DNA of 64,000 bases from contig CANXME010000511.1 in NCBI GenBank assembly GCA_948144175.1, positions 997,001 through 1,061,000 of the forward strand, written 5' to 3'. The notes under the pieces were generated by a model, which was not told where the DNA came from, ran no database searches, and worked only from the letters and a program-made list of their open reading frames with translations. The DNA is from Closterium sp. NIES-65 (Eukaryota > Streptophyta > Zygnematophyceae > Desmidiales > Closteriaceae). A program made the position numbers and the translations under genes. Shown piece after piece: positions 38,131-49,900 of this stretch. Within the stretch, counting starts at the first letter, position 1, and every line of letters begins with the position of its first letter.

Positions 38131-41100
38131 GCTTTCGATCCTGACGGTCGCCCGATAGAATTTGCCGTTTGGCTTGACGACCTGCAACTGTTTCTTATGA
38201 CAGACGCTAAAGACAGAGTTTCACTGTTCGATCAGGCGTCTGGCACATCCGTTGCTCCTGCTGACACTGCTACCGCTCTCGACCGCTCTCAGTGGCAGAC
38301 TAGAGATGCTGCAGCGCGCCTAGCTATTCGCAATCATCTGCCGATCACTGAGCGCGCGCACTTTAGTCAGCACAAGACTGCAAAGGCACTATACGAGGTT
38401 GTTGTTGCCCGTTACTCTTCCCCTGCCACTGCACCCATAGGTCGTCTCATGCTACCCTACATGTTCCCCGACTTGTCCTCGTTTACCACCGCCGAGGACC
38501 TCATCTCTCACCTGCGCGCTAGTGACGCTCGCTTTCATGCCGCACTCTCCGACGAGTTCCTCGCAGAGCAACCCCCCCCCCCCTTGATGTACTTTACTCT
38601 CTACTTCCTCATCACCCGCCTCCCTGACACCCTTCGCTCAGTCAGGGACCACTTTCTCGCCCTAGACCCTCCCTCTATCACTATCGCCGACCTAGAGAAG
38701 CACCTCCTCGCAGCCGAAAAGAACATTCCCGCTGTAGGTGCTGCTCGTGGCACTCATCGCACTCCCCTATTTGAGGGGTGCTCCCCCTCCCCTCTTGCAC
38801 CCTCCTACGCCTCTGCTGCAGCAGCTCTCGACTACCTTGGTGCCGAGGAGGTCGGGGCTGCTTCCGCTCCTAGTGGGAAGCGCCGCAGCGGCAGGGGCAG
38901 CAGGGGTGGCAGGGGAGGTGGGGGTGGCGGTGGAGGGGGCGGTGGTGGAGGAGGTGGGGGAGGTGGAGGTGGTGGGGGTGGTAGTGGGGGTGGTGGTGGG
39001 GGTGGCGGTGGCACTGGGAGCGGTGGAGGTGGCAACGGCGGCAGTGGGGGAGGAGGGAGCGGTGGTGGCTGTGGGGTGGGGGCGGGAGTGGAACCGGCCA
39101 GAAGGGGGGTTCCAGTGGTGGCCAGGGACAGCAGCAGCAGCAGCAGCAGCGTCAGCAGCAGACCCCCTCCCCTCAGCAGCTTCATGACTGGTATGCTCAG
39201 CGTGGGGTGTCTGGGGGTCCTGTTTGCTGCCCTTATATCATTCGCACAGGCCCCCGCACTGGTCGTCCATGCGGTGGGTCTCACACCGAGCACCGCTGCT
39301 TCGCTCGGCTTAGTGACGCCTGGCGCGCCAAGTTTCCTGAGGCTACTGAGTTTTCCCACTGGGCAGACCTATTTAGGCGTGGTGTTCCTATCTTTGATCT
39401 TGACTATGATGCGATTCTTGCTGCCATGTATGCATTGACTGTTAGTGCTAAGGGTGACTATTACTTGTGTGTGCCGCCTGACCCTGATATAGAGTCTCCG
39501 GCCCTAGGTGCTAGTGAGTCTGCTCTCCCTGGTACTGCGTCCGCTCAGGCCTTGCACACCTTCACACTTGACTCTGGTGCTTCCCGCTGTTTCTTTCGCG
39601 ACTGTACCACAGTCACTCCCCTCCCTGCACCTGTCCCTGTCTCACTGGCTGACCCCTCTGGGGGCCCAGTGCTAGCACGGTCCACTACTGTGCTTCCGTG
39701 TCCGGCAGTCCTGTCTGGTGAGCTGTCTGGTCTCCACCTCCCCTCGTTCTCTACGAACCTGGTGAGCAACGCTGTCCTTCAGGATCATTGGGTTGACACC
39801 TTTACTTCTGGAGGACAGCGTGTGGCGATCTGCACGTGCTCTCGGACTGGCCGCCACCTGGCCACATTCACACGTGCGCCTGGGTCCAGTCTGTACACCC
39901 TCACCACTGTGTCGCGCTCCTCCCCTTTGTCTCCTGAGCTGCACGCGTCCGCTCAGGTAGCTACCCAGTGTGAGTGTCGCCGCCTGTCGCACCAGACTCT
40001 CCTTTGGCACCACCGCCTTGGTCACCCCTCCTTGCCTCGCCTTCGTGGCATGCACTCTCGCTCCCTGGTCTCTGGTCTTCCCATGTCTCTGCCCTCCCTC
40101 CCTCCCTCGCCTGCGGCGCCCTGCATTCCTTGCGTCGAGGGGCGGCAGCGCGCCGCTCCTCACTCCTCCTCGTTCCCTCCCATAGAGGCTCCACTGCAGA
40201 CTCTCCACCTGGACGTGTGGGGCCAGCCCGTGTCCGTGGACAAGGCCTCGAGCGGTACTTCCCACTAGTAGTCGACGACTACACGCGTTACACCTCGGTC
40301 GTCCCCTTGCAGTGCAAGGGGGACGTCCCTGATGTTTTGATCCCCTGGATCCGCGCTGTTCGTTTCCAGCTCCGTGAGCGGTTCCAGTCGGACTTTCCTG
40401 TCCTGCGTCTGCACTCTGACAGAGGTGGTGAGTTCTCCTTTGACCTCTTGTGAGCCTACTATGAGGAGCACAGCATCCGCCAGACGTTCACGCTTCTGGC
40501 CTCTCCGCAGCAGAATGGGGTTGCTGAGCGCCGCATTGGCTTAGTCATGGAGTTCGCTCGTACCTCCATGATCCATGCGGCTGCCCCCCATTTTCTGTGG
40601 CCGTTTGCGGTCTGGTACGCCGCGCATCAGCTCAACCTCTGGCCCCGTGTCTCTGTGCCGGAGACCTCGCCCACACTGCGTTGGACGGGGGAGGTTGGCG
40701 ATGCGTCGCGGTTCCGGGTCTGGGGTGCTCGTACCTTTGTCCGCGATTCCACTGCGGACAAGCTCTCCCCTCGCGCCATTCCCTGCGTCTTCCTTGGCTT
40801 TGTCCCTGACGCGCCTGGCTGGCTGTTTTACGACCCCGCCTCGCGCCGTGTCTTTGCGTCTCAGGACGTCACCTTTGACGAGTCGTTACCCTTTTACCGT
40901 CTCTTTCCCTACCGCACTGCCCCTCTCCCCCCCCCGCCGCTCTTTCTCACTCCAGGTCCTCCCCAGGTAGACCCCCTCCCCGCTCCAGGTCCCGTTCGTT
41001 CAGGTGTGTCTCAGGTAGACCCTCCTCCCTTGACTGAGCCGGTTGAGGTCACTGGTGACTCAGGTCCTACTGGGGTTGGTCCTGCTCGGGGTGTTGCTTC

Positions 41101-41541
41101 TGGGGGTGCTGAGCCTGGGGGTGCTGAGACTTGGGGTGCGGAGCCTGGGGGTGCTGAGCCTCGGAGTGCGGAGTCTGGGGGTGCTGAGCCTGAGGCTATT
41201 GAGTCTGGGGGTGCTGCGCCTGGGGGCACTGAGGTGCCTCGTGAGCAGTCTCTCCTTGGAGTGGCCGCCTTCGTAGTCGCTCTGCTGGTGCCTCGCCGCA
41301 GCCCTCTCGTTGGCATGTCCCTCTCTCCCCACAGTAGCTGCGTGAGTGGTACGTTAGCCGTTAGCGTCGCGCTGCTGGAGTTGGGAGCCCTCCTACTGGA
41401 GGTCCTAGCACTGGAGGTTCTGGACCTGCTGGATGTGCTTGTGCTGGAGGTTCTGGTGCTGGAGCTGGAGGTACTGGCGCTGGAGGTTCTGGAGCTGCTG
41501 GAGGTGCTGGTGCTGGGGGTATTGGCGCTGGAGGTTCTGGA
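38131..41541 (+). pseudogene. Element B Gag-PR-IN, degenerate
   Basis: Continues Gag after B1: a UBN2-like capsid (to about residue 180), then a long poly-Gly tract and a poly-Gln/Ser stretch. A frameshift falls in or near that low-complexity region (39080-39200). Next come QQLHDWYAQRG, the Cys/His segment C-x13-C-x3-H-x4-C, protease LDSGASR, GAG-pre-integrase WHHRLGH, and a 1-base loss near 40222. Integrase carries a TGA at 40450-40452 where A has CGA. The linker carries GGAEPGGAE repeats and a decayed LREWY motif with TAG near 41336. It ends at the B2 insertion point. Confidence 0.88.
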
Positions 41542-41804
41542 TGTTACGAAACGAACTTAGTCTAGGAACCGGAGTTTACTAAGGGCCTAGGCTTAGTAGC
41601 CTAGGCCAAGCAAGTGTCGAGGTCAAGGCCAAGGGAGGATCGAGAGAGTTGACCAAACAAGTTAGCTTCACTAAAAGCAAAGCATACAAGATATAGTCAA
41701 GAAACACAAACAAGAGGTGCACCACCCAACAGCAAGGAAGCATAACTACACTAAAGCTAAAGCTACAGGCAGCTATTAACATATGTAAAATATATATCGC
41801 GTCA
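41542..41804 (-). repeat. B2 LTR with 10-bp stem hairpin
   Basis: Contains GGCCTAGGCT-TAGT-AGCCTAGGCC (41584-41607), a perfect 10-bp stem and 4-nt loop, conserved in the other LTR at 43719-43742. Confidence 0.88.
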
Positions 41805-42239
41805 CACCCCCTTAAATACCTGCAGCACATAACTCGAGCAAGTCACACCCCCTGAACCTGGGCAAGAGGTAGGAGAAGCAGAGGAAACAGCAACACAGAT
41901 CAGCCATGATAAATGCAACGGCAGGTGCAGGACCCGAGAGGTGGGTGTGAGAGCAAGTGCCATGGCTGCAACGAACAGTTGGACAGCGTGGCTCAGCACC
42001 TCCAGGGGCGTGCCTGCTACAGGCAGCAGGTGCAGTGATGGCAGTCAGGGCCACAGTGACCTTAGCCACGGCAGATGCAGCAGGGACAGGTGCAGGACCC
42101 GGCAGGTGGGCGTGAGAGCAGGCGCTGTGGCTGCAACGAGCAGCTGGACAGCACCGCTCAGCACCTCCGGGGGTGTGCCTACTACAGGCAACGGCTGCAA
42201 ATTCCCGACTTACTTCTTCCACCCCCTTACCCGCCCACT

Positions 42240-42725
42240 CAACCCCTCTGGTGCTGGCGCTGGCGCTGGCGCTAGTTCCTGGTGCTGGCGGCTAGCACTG
42301 GTGCTGGTGCTGGCGGCTGGCCCTGGAGCTGGTGGTGGTGCTGGCGGCTGGCCCTGGTGCTGGTGCTGGCGGCTAGCCGTGGTGCTGGCGCAGGTGCTGG
42401 CGGCTGGCCCTGGAGCTGGTGCTGGCGGCTGGCCCTGGTGCTGGTGCTGGTGCTGGCGGCTGGCCCTGGTGCTGGTGCTGGCGTTGGCGGCTGGCCCTGG
42501 TGCTGGTGCCTGGTGCTGGCGGCTGGCCCTGGAGCTGGTGCCTCGTGCTGGCGGCTGACCCTGGTGCTGGTGCTGGTGCTGGCGGCTGGCCCTGGTGCTG
42601 GTGCTGGTGCTGGCGGCTGGCCCTGGTGCTGGTGCTGGCGCTGGCGGCTGGCCCTGGTGCTGGTGCTGGCGGCTGGCCCTGGTGCTGGTGCTGGCGGCTG
42701 GCCCTAGTGCTGGTGCCTGGTGCCG
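42240..42725 (-). repeat. Gly/Ala/Pro-coding minisatellite inside B2
   Basis: About 20 units built from CTGGTGCTGGTGCTGGCGGC+TGGCCC. Open on several frames of both strands, which is a period artefact. Confidence 0.88.
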
Positions 42726-43676
42726 GGGCCTGGTGCTGGCGTGACGGCGCTGGTTCCGGTGGTGGCGCTGGTGACTGGCGTCGGTGCTGGTGCTGGTGCT
42801 GGCAGCTGGCGGGGTCTCTCTGCTGGCGGGGTCTCTCTGCTGGCGGTGTAGTTGCTGGCGGGGTCTCTGCTGTCGGTGTAGCTGCTGGCGGGGTCTCTGA
42901 TGGCGGGGGTCTCTGCTGGCGAGGTCTCTGCTAGCGGTGTAGCTGCTGGCGGGGTCGTCGGTGGCGTTCCGCCGCCACTCCCTTCCCCTTTTCCCTCTCC
43001 CCCCCAACAGCGTTCCGCCGCCACTCCCTTCCCCTGCTCCCTCTCCTCCCCACAGTGACCGCCGCTGCACATGCGAATAGTCGCGACGGAGGGGGGGTGA
43101 CGGGCAGGGGGCGGGGGGAATGCGAAGGGCAGAGCGACAGCGGGCAAAGAAGCGGCTGGGGCGACGGGAAGCAGGGCGACGGGCAACGGTGCAGGTGATG
43201 TCGGTTGGCTGGTGGTCCGCCGCCACGCCCTTCCCCCTTCCCTCTCTCCCCCCATATCGCGACCGTCGCTGCACACGCGTACAGCCGCGACCAGGAGCCG
43301 CGGGGCCTTCGATCGAGCGAGACGCATAAGGCGGGAAGCGAACTGGCGGCGGCTTGCGTACGGACAACAGGGTGTGCGCGGAACGCAGGGCGAAGGGCGA
43401 ACGGGCGGCGCGCAGACGAGGCGACGGACGGCAGCGAGATAGGGGCGGGCGACGATCGACGAGGCAGGTGACGCGACGTGGGCGCGACAGGACGGGCGAC
43501 AGGCTGCAGCAGCAGGTAGCGCGGGGCGACGAGCTGCACCAGGGCAGCGCGACGAGCTGGTCGTCGTTGCGCTCACGATGCGCACTACGGGCTGCGCGAC
43601 GGGATGCGCCACGACGAGGGCTAGTGGTGGGCCCATGTAAAGCGAACGGTCCTAAATCGGACCTAGCTCTATACCA

Positions 43677-43929
43677 TGTTACGAAACAAACTTAGTCTAG
43701 GAACCGGAGTTTACTAAGGGCCTAGGCTTAGTAGCCTAGGCCAAGCAAGTGTCGAGGTCAAGGCCAAGGGAGGATCGAGAGAGTTGACCAAACAAGTTAG
43801 CTTCACAAAAAGCAAAGCATACAAGATATAGTCGAGAAACACAAACAAGAGGTGCATCACCCAATAGCAAGGAAGCATAAATACACTAAAGCTAAAGCTA
43901 AAGGCAGTTGTAAAATATGTATCGCGACA
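43677..43929 (-). repeat. B2 LTR (5' in element orientation)
   Basis: 253 bp; followed on the minus strand by TGGTATAGAGC. Confidence 0.9.
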
Positions 43930-43934
43930 CTGGA

Positions 43935-46081
43935 GGTGCTGGCGCTGGAGGTTCTGGAGCTGCTGGAGGCGCTGGTCCTGGAGGTGCTGGTGCGTCGTGA
44001 GCCTGCGTCTCATCCTGTCTCGCCTGTTCGCACTGTCCGCACTAGTCGTACTGGTCGTCGTCTCCCTCGTGAGCGTCCGCCGGCTGTCCTCGGCACACAC
44101 CTCATGGCCTTGCGTCCTTCCACTGCTCCACAGCGTGTCCCTCTACCGTCCCCTCCTGCGTCTTCTCTACCTGAGAGTGTGGACCCTGAGTCTGACCGCG
44201 CTCGTGCTGCTTCCTCTACTATCACGCGTCTGCTTGCCACTGTTGTCACTGACCCGTCGTTTGAGTCCACTACTGCGTCTGCTTTGGTCGCTGAGCTTGT
44301 TGACTTCGCTACTACCTGTCGCCTAGACTACGCTGCTAGTCTTCTTGCTGAGTTTGCGTCTGTTTGTCCTCCGTCCGTCGGGGGTGAGTGTGCTTTTGGC
44401 AAAGACGTCCTTGAGGACAGGTAGGACGACCTTGAGTGTCTTGCGGCTGCTGTACCTCATCTCGTGGCCATGCTGCTTGCCCCTGAGGGAGACCCGGATG
44501 CACCAGACATCCCGACTCCGTGATCTTATGCTGAGGCGATCGCGGGTCCTTACTCCTCTCAATGGCAGACAGCCATGGACGGAGAGATGGCATCCTGGAA
44601 GTCCACATGCATTTACGTCGATGAGGTTCCCCCTCCAGGGGCGAACATCGTCGATGGCATGTGAATCTTCAGGGTGAAGCGGCCGCCGGGTTCTCCGCCT
44701 GTCTTCAAGGCTCGCTAGGTTGCTCGAGGTTTCAGTCAGCGGGAGGGAGTTGACTTCTTCCAGACCTTCTCCCCGACCCCGAAGATGACCACTCTTCGGG
44801 TGCTGCTGCACGTTGCCACTCAGCGTAACTGCGAGCTTCACTCTCTAGACTTCAGCACAACCTTCTTACAGGGCAGCCTGCACGAGGAGATCTGGCTGCG
44901 CCGCCCACCTGGCTTCACAGGGTCGTTCCCTCCAGGTACCCAGTGGAGCCTCCGGCGGCTGGTCCACGGTCTCCGCCAGGCGCCTCGTGAGTGGCACGAC
45001 ACAATAAGAACGACACTTGCTGCTCTTGGGTTTGCTCCATCGACTGCTGACCCGTCGCTGTTTCTGCGCACCGACACTTCATTGCCGCCGTTCTACATCC
45101 TCGTGTACGTCGACGACTTGGTCTTTGCCACTACTGACACTGAGGCTCTCGTCCTAGTGAAGTCAGAGCTCCAGAAGAGACACACGTGCACAGAGTTGGG
45201 TGAGCTGCGCAGCTGTCTTGGCTTGTAGATCACTCGGGACAGAGCACGCCGCACCATCACACTGACTCAGTCACACATGGTGCAGTAGGTCCTTCAGCGC
45301 TTCGGCTTCACCTGGTCCTCGGCACAGTCCACTCCTCTGGCTACAGGTCACTCGTTCTCAGCTCCACCTTCGGACGAGTCCGTAGAGCCGAGTGGTCCTT
45401 ACCCAGAGCTAGTGGGCTGCCTCATGTACCTGATGACCTGCACTAGACCTGACCTTGCGTACCCTCTTGGCCTTCTGGCTCGCTACATGGCTCCTGGTCA
45501 GCACCGAAAGGTGCACATGGATGCTGCTAAGAGGATACTTCGCTACTTGTGCAGTACATCGGGCATGGTGCTCGTGCTTGGAGGACGGGGCAACGTTGTC
45601 CTCAGCGGGCACTCGGACGCTTCTTGGGTTGACGACCTGGCTACGCAGCGGTCGTCACAGGGTTACACCTTCAGTCTTGGCTCCGGCTCTGCTTCTTGGT
45701 GGTCTACCCGCTCGTCTTCTGTTCTCAGCTCCAGTTGTGAGGCTGTGATCTACGCCACAGCCATGGCTGCACAGGAGCTACGCTGGCTCACCTACCTGCT
45801 GACCGACTTGGGAGAGCGGCCTCGTTCTCCTCCAGTTCTGTGCGTAGACAACAAGGCAGCCATTGCCTTGTGACAAGAGCACAGACTGGAGCACAGAACA
45901 AAGCACATCGCTCTGCGTTACTTCCTTGCTCGAGAGTTGCAGCAGCGGGGTCAGCTTTGTCTTGCTCACGTGGCCACTCAAGCCAACACTGTTGATATAT
46001 TCACCAAGGCACTTCCGCCTGGTGATCATCATCTTTTTTGTACTTTGTTAGGCCTGGTGCCTACGTTTCCCCACTTGCTTT
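43935..46081 (+). pseudogene. Element B RT and RNase H, with stops
   Basis: Continues the B linker after B2. Reverse transcriptase motifs are clear (SLDFSTTFLQGSLHEEIWLR, VYVDDLVFATTD), as are the RNase H motifs HSDASW, SCEAVIYATA and CVDNKA. In-frame stops near 44424, 44522, 44664, 44717, 45228, 45287 and 45872. Compared with intact element A, those at 44424, 45228 and 45287 are CAG to TAG. It ends in GLVPTFPHLL at the B3 insertion point. Confidence 0.9.
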
Positions 46082-46910
46082 TGCTGGTGCAACCCTACGG
46101 TTTGCACTCGGCTTGTTGTCCGTGTGCGTGCATGTGTGTGTGTATGAAATGGTATGAGGGCATGGGATAATATATATTTCATGCTTATAATTGTGTGTGA
46201 ATGTTGAGTCATGATGTCGAGTGTGTGTGTCGAGTCAATAGCGAGTTATCGCTAGACGCGTGTTACGCGGTCGTTTGTGTCTAGCACGCGGTTTCTATTT
46301 TGTCGTGCGCGGTTTCTATTTTGTCCTGTGTCGAACGTTCGGCGTGTCGCAGGTGTGTGCAGAAGACCCATCAAGAACTCAAGGATGAGTTTGTGATGAA
46401 GAGCCCGAGCCTTGGTGTCAAGCCTCAAGTGATTTCGAAGCTCGCCAAAAGGGTACACCTCAAGATATTGAAGATAGTTACATTACTTTGTGTAGTGTAA
46501 CATTTCACTTGGTGTAGGCCCTAGTGAAGGGTAGTTTCGAGACCCTTCGTGGTTGGGGACAGTGTGGCACTGTTCCATATCACTGTACCTCGGCTCTTGG
46601 GGTTTGTAGGAGCTGGGAGTCATTCCCAACTCGTAACTCTTCCTAACTCTTCCTATCTTGTGTTCTAAGACTATAGTGGCTGCCATAGTGCCGTTCGTTC
46701 AAACCGACACTGTGTCGTCAATACTTGGTGAAATTGTGCGATCTAAATTGCCTATTGTAGGCGAGAATAAGACGCTCCAGATCCAAGTTGAATCAGGTCA
46801 TTTGATGTTGGGACCAGAACGCTATGAACGTTTGAAGCCGCTGTGCAGAAATCCGGCTGTGCACTCTATCTTTCGTTTTAGGCATATTGGAGCCTACTGT
46901 GACTATAACA
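46082..46910 (+). repeat. 5' LTR of B3 (829 bp)
   Basis: Starts TGCTGGTGCAACC; the 3' copy starts TGTTGGTGCAACC. Ends GACTATAACA. Confidence 0.93.
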
Positions 46911-46944
46911 AGTGGTATCAGAGCCCCTTGGAGCAGTTTCGACA

Positions 46945-49900
46945 ATGGCTGGACCTGAGGAAAGGGGTGGCAGAGGTGCTGGTGGCAGTGGAGAAGCCCA
47001 ATCTCAAGGCCAACCCCGTGACTCAGCCATGGCGCCCGTGCAACCAAGTGTTGGCCCATCTAGGGACGAGCCTAGAGTGTTTGGCCTTGACAAGTTCAAC
47101 GGTGACAACTTTGCTGAGTGGTCCTTCAGAATGGAGAACGTGTTTGATCACTATAACCTGCTGGAGGTGATGGAAGGAACGGAGAAGCGCCCCGAGAAGG
47201 ACCCGGAGAAGAGCCCGTGGGTGCAGAAGAGCGCACAAGGCTACCTCCTACTAGGGCAAGCGTTGGGGAGCAGCCAAATCCGTCACATCAAACCTTTCCA
47301 GCGTGAACCAGAGAAGGGACCAAAGGCATGGGTTGCTCTCAAGGGTGTACACGCTCCTGCAACAGCGGCGGTAGCTGTGGTGTTGGAACGGCAAATGGTG
47401 ACACTACGAATTGAAGAGGATGAAGCGGTTGAAGAAGGGGTGCAGAAATTCTTTGACTTGTTGACGCGGCTTGAGGGAGCTGATTTGAACTATAGTGAGC
47501 TCCAAAAGAAGACCAAGTTGCTGGCCCTACTCCCTCAGTCATGGTCCTCGCTCATCATCAACCTTAATCGCGACTTGCCCCGCCTCTCGCTTGAAGACGT
47601 GAAGCGAGCTATCCTTCAAGAGGATTTCCGCCGCCGTGAGTTGGCGAGTGCGGATGGCGCTGGGGCAGCGAGCATCGGCCGTGGATATGGTCGAGGAAGA
47701 GGTAGAGGACGAGGGGGAGGAAGGTTTGGTGGCAGCAACTTTGGCGGAGGCCGCGGGAGTGGCGGTTACGGCAGCGACGACAAGAGCTACGGACGCGGTC
47801 GCGGCCGATTCGACGGCGAGTGTCACTATTGCTACAAGAGCGGACACATGTGGCGCGACTGCTACAAACTCCCTGATGGTTGGACCCCTGCTCAAGGCCA
47901 AGAGGGTAGAGGAGCAGGAGGAGGGAGAGGAAGAGGCCGTGGAGGCCGTGGCGGTCGCGGTGGCAGAGCTGCAAACATGAAGAGCGGAGACAACGACAAG
48001 GACCCGAGCAACGATCGGTACCCGGGTCTATTCTACTTCGTGTCGACGCAAGTACCGACTGGTCCAGAGAAGGATGAAGGCTTTGAGGAGCCAGCAGCTG
48101 TGGGGAAGGTGACTCTACACCCTCTGGACTATTGGGTGATCGATAGTGGCGCTACCTATAGCATGACACCTCGCCCGGACTTGCTCACCGAACTCGAACC
48201 GTCACCGGTGAAGCATGTCACATCAGCTTTGGGGCAGCGAGCGGAGGTGAAAGGCATGGGCTAGGCCATGTTTAAGGGTGCTGATGGGAAGATGGCGGGC
48301 CTCAAGAATGTGCTTTGGGTGCCCAGCCTTGCTGCCAACCTGATTTCCGTGCGGCGGTTGGCAAAGGCCGGCATGGACACGAACTCAAAGGGAGCCAAGA
48401 CCTACACCGCAAGGCTTGGCGATCGGATTCTTTGGGACCTTCATGAGGACAGAGATGTCTACAACGAGATGTGGCAGATCCCTGTGGTCCCAATGCCTAA
48501 GGAGAGGCAAGTGGCAGCAAGCGTCAGCACCAAAGGTGGAGCGGTTGGTAGCGGCGATTGCGCGGACGGTCGCGCTAAGGAGAAGGAGTCCAAGAAGTGC
48601 AAACTTGGAGGGACCAGCAAGCTTGGTGAACCTATGGAGAGAGGTGCAGCAGCCAAGGAGTAGCAAAAGGGTGAGAAGAATCCCGAGGCAGCAGCGGAGG
48701 AGGACTACGGAGAGAGTATGTGGGGCGCTATTGCGAGCGCGGCATTCTCCAATCCAACTTCGGCTACGGGGGAGTGTGATTGGCTCACCTTGCATCGGCG
48801 CATGGGGCATGTGGCCCTGCCCATCTTGCAGCAGCTAGTAAAGAATGAGATGGTTGCTGGCATACGTGTGAAGGGGGAGCCCGATGAGGTACTTGGCTGC
48901 CCGACGTGCATGCAAGCCAAGTTCACCCGTTTCCCATTCTCTAGTTCGGAGGCAACGGCTAAGGCACCACTTGATGAGGTGGTGATGGACGTGGTGGGCC
49001 CCCTGAAGCTTGGAGCTGATGGAGCTGAGTACTTCCTCACTATTGTGGACGTCTACACCCGTATGACTTGGGTGTACGTGCTGGCCAAGAAGAGCGACGT
49101 GGCTGAAACGTTGAAGGCGGATTGGTTCCCGATGGTGGAGCGGCAACAAGACCGTCTAGTCAAGTCAATCCGCACCGATCGAGGGGGAGAGTTCCTGAGC
49201 AAGGAGTTTGGGTTGTGGCTGAAGAAGAATGGTATTCGGCACTCCCTCACCATGCCATACTCCCCTGCAATGAACGGCATCGCCGAGCGAGCGAACCGAA
49301 CAATCACGGAGGCGGCACGCGGGTTGCTCATTGAAGCCGGGCTACCCGACTATTTATGGCCTGATGCGGTGCGGAGCGCGTGTGTGGCCAAGAACCGAGC
49401 CTTGACTCATGTGGGAGCAGACAAATGGGTGCCCTATGTGGAGTGGCTAGGAAGGAAGCCAAAGTTGGATATGCTTCGGGTGTTCGGGTGCATGTGCATG
49501 GCGCTCGTGCCCAAGCATCTTCGGCACAACAAGCTTGGTGCCAAGGCGGTGTGGGCCGTGCACTTGGGCATGGCTCAAAACAGCAAGGGATGGCTTCTTT
49601 GGGACCCATTCACCAAGAAGTTCTTGGTGAGCAGGGACTGCAAGTTCATGGAGAACTTCATGTACAAAGATTGGAAGGCGGAGAATGAGGCGAAGATAGG
49701 CGTGCGGTTTGGGGAGGTGAAGAGTTCCGGTTTGGAGCATGTGGAGCTGCCTTTGGAGCTGAGCAGCGGCAGCACAACCACAAGGCAATCCTCCCTTGTA
49801 AATGGGGGAGAGGAGGCCAATGATGCAGAGGAAGAAGAGGAGGAGGTGCAGCAAGTGAGCGAGCGTGCACCGTCACTCCCTTCCCGTACTACGAGTGCTC

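Larger units (their letters stand above)
41542..43929 (-). mobile_element. Non-autonomous LTR element B2, nested in B
   Basis: LTRs at 41542-41804 (263 bp) and 43677-43929 (253 bp), target duplication CTGGA (41537-41541, 43930-43934). On the minus strand: TGGTATAGAGC primer site directly after the 5' LTR, GGTCC/GGACC hairpin (43648-43663), GGGCCCACC (43626-43634), and purine tract AAGGGGGTG before the 3' LTR. The 1.87-kb inside encodes no PR, IN or RT; it is GC-rich and tandemly repeated. It must rely on proteins from other copies. Confidence 0.92.

Noticed and set aside
42210-43636. Frames of 300-385 codons inside B2
   Set aside because: QHQHQGQPPAPAP-type repeats from the B2 minisatellite and GC-rich leader; no Gag or Pol motif.
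46300-46500. 66-codon frame repeated at 51974-52174
   Set aside because: Lies in both LTRs of B3; no motif, duplicated only because the LTR is.
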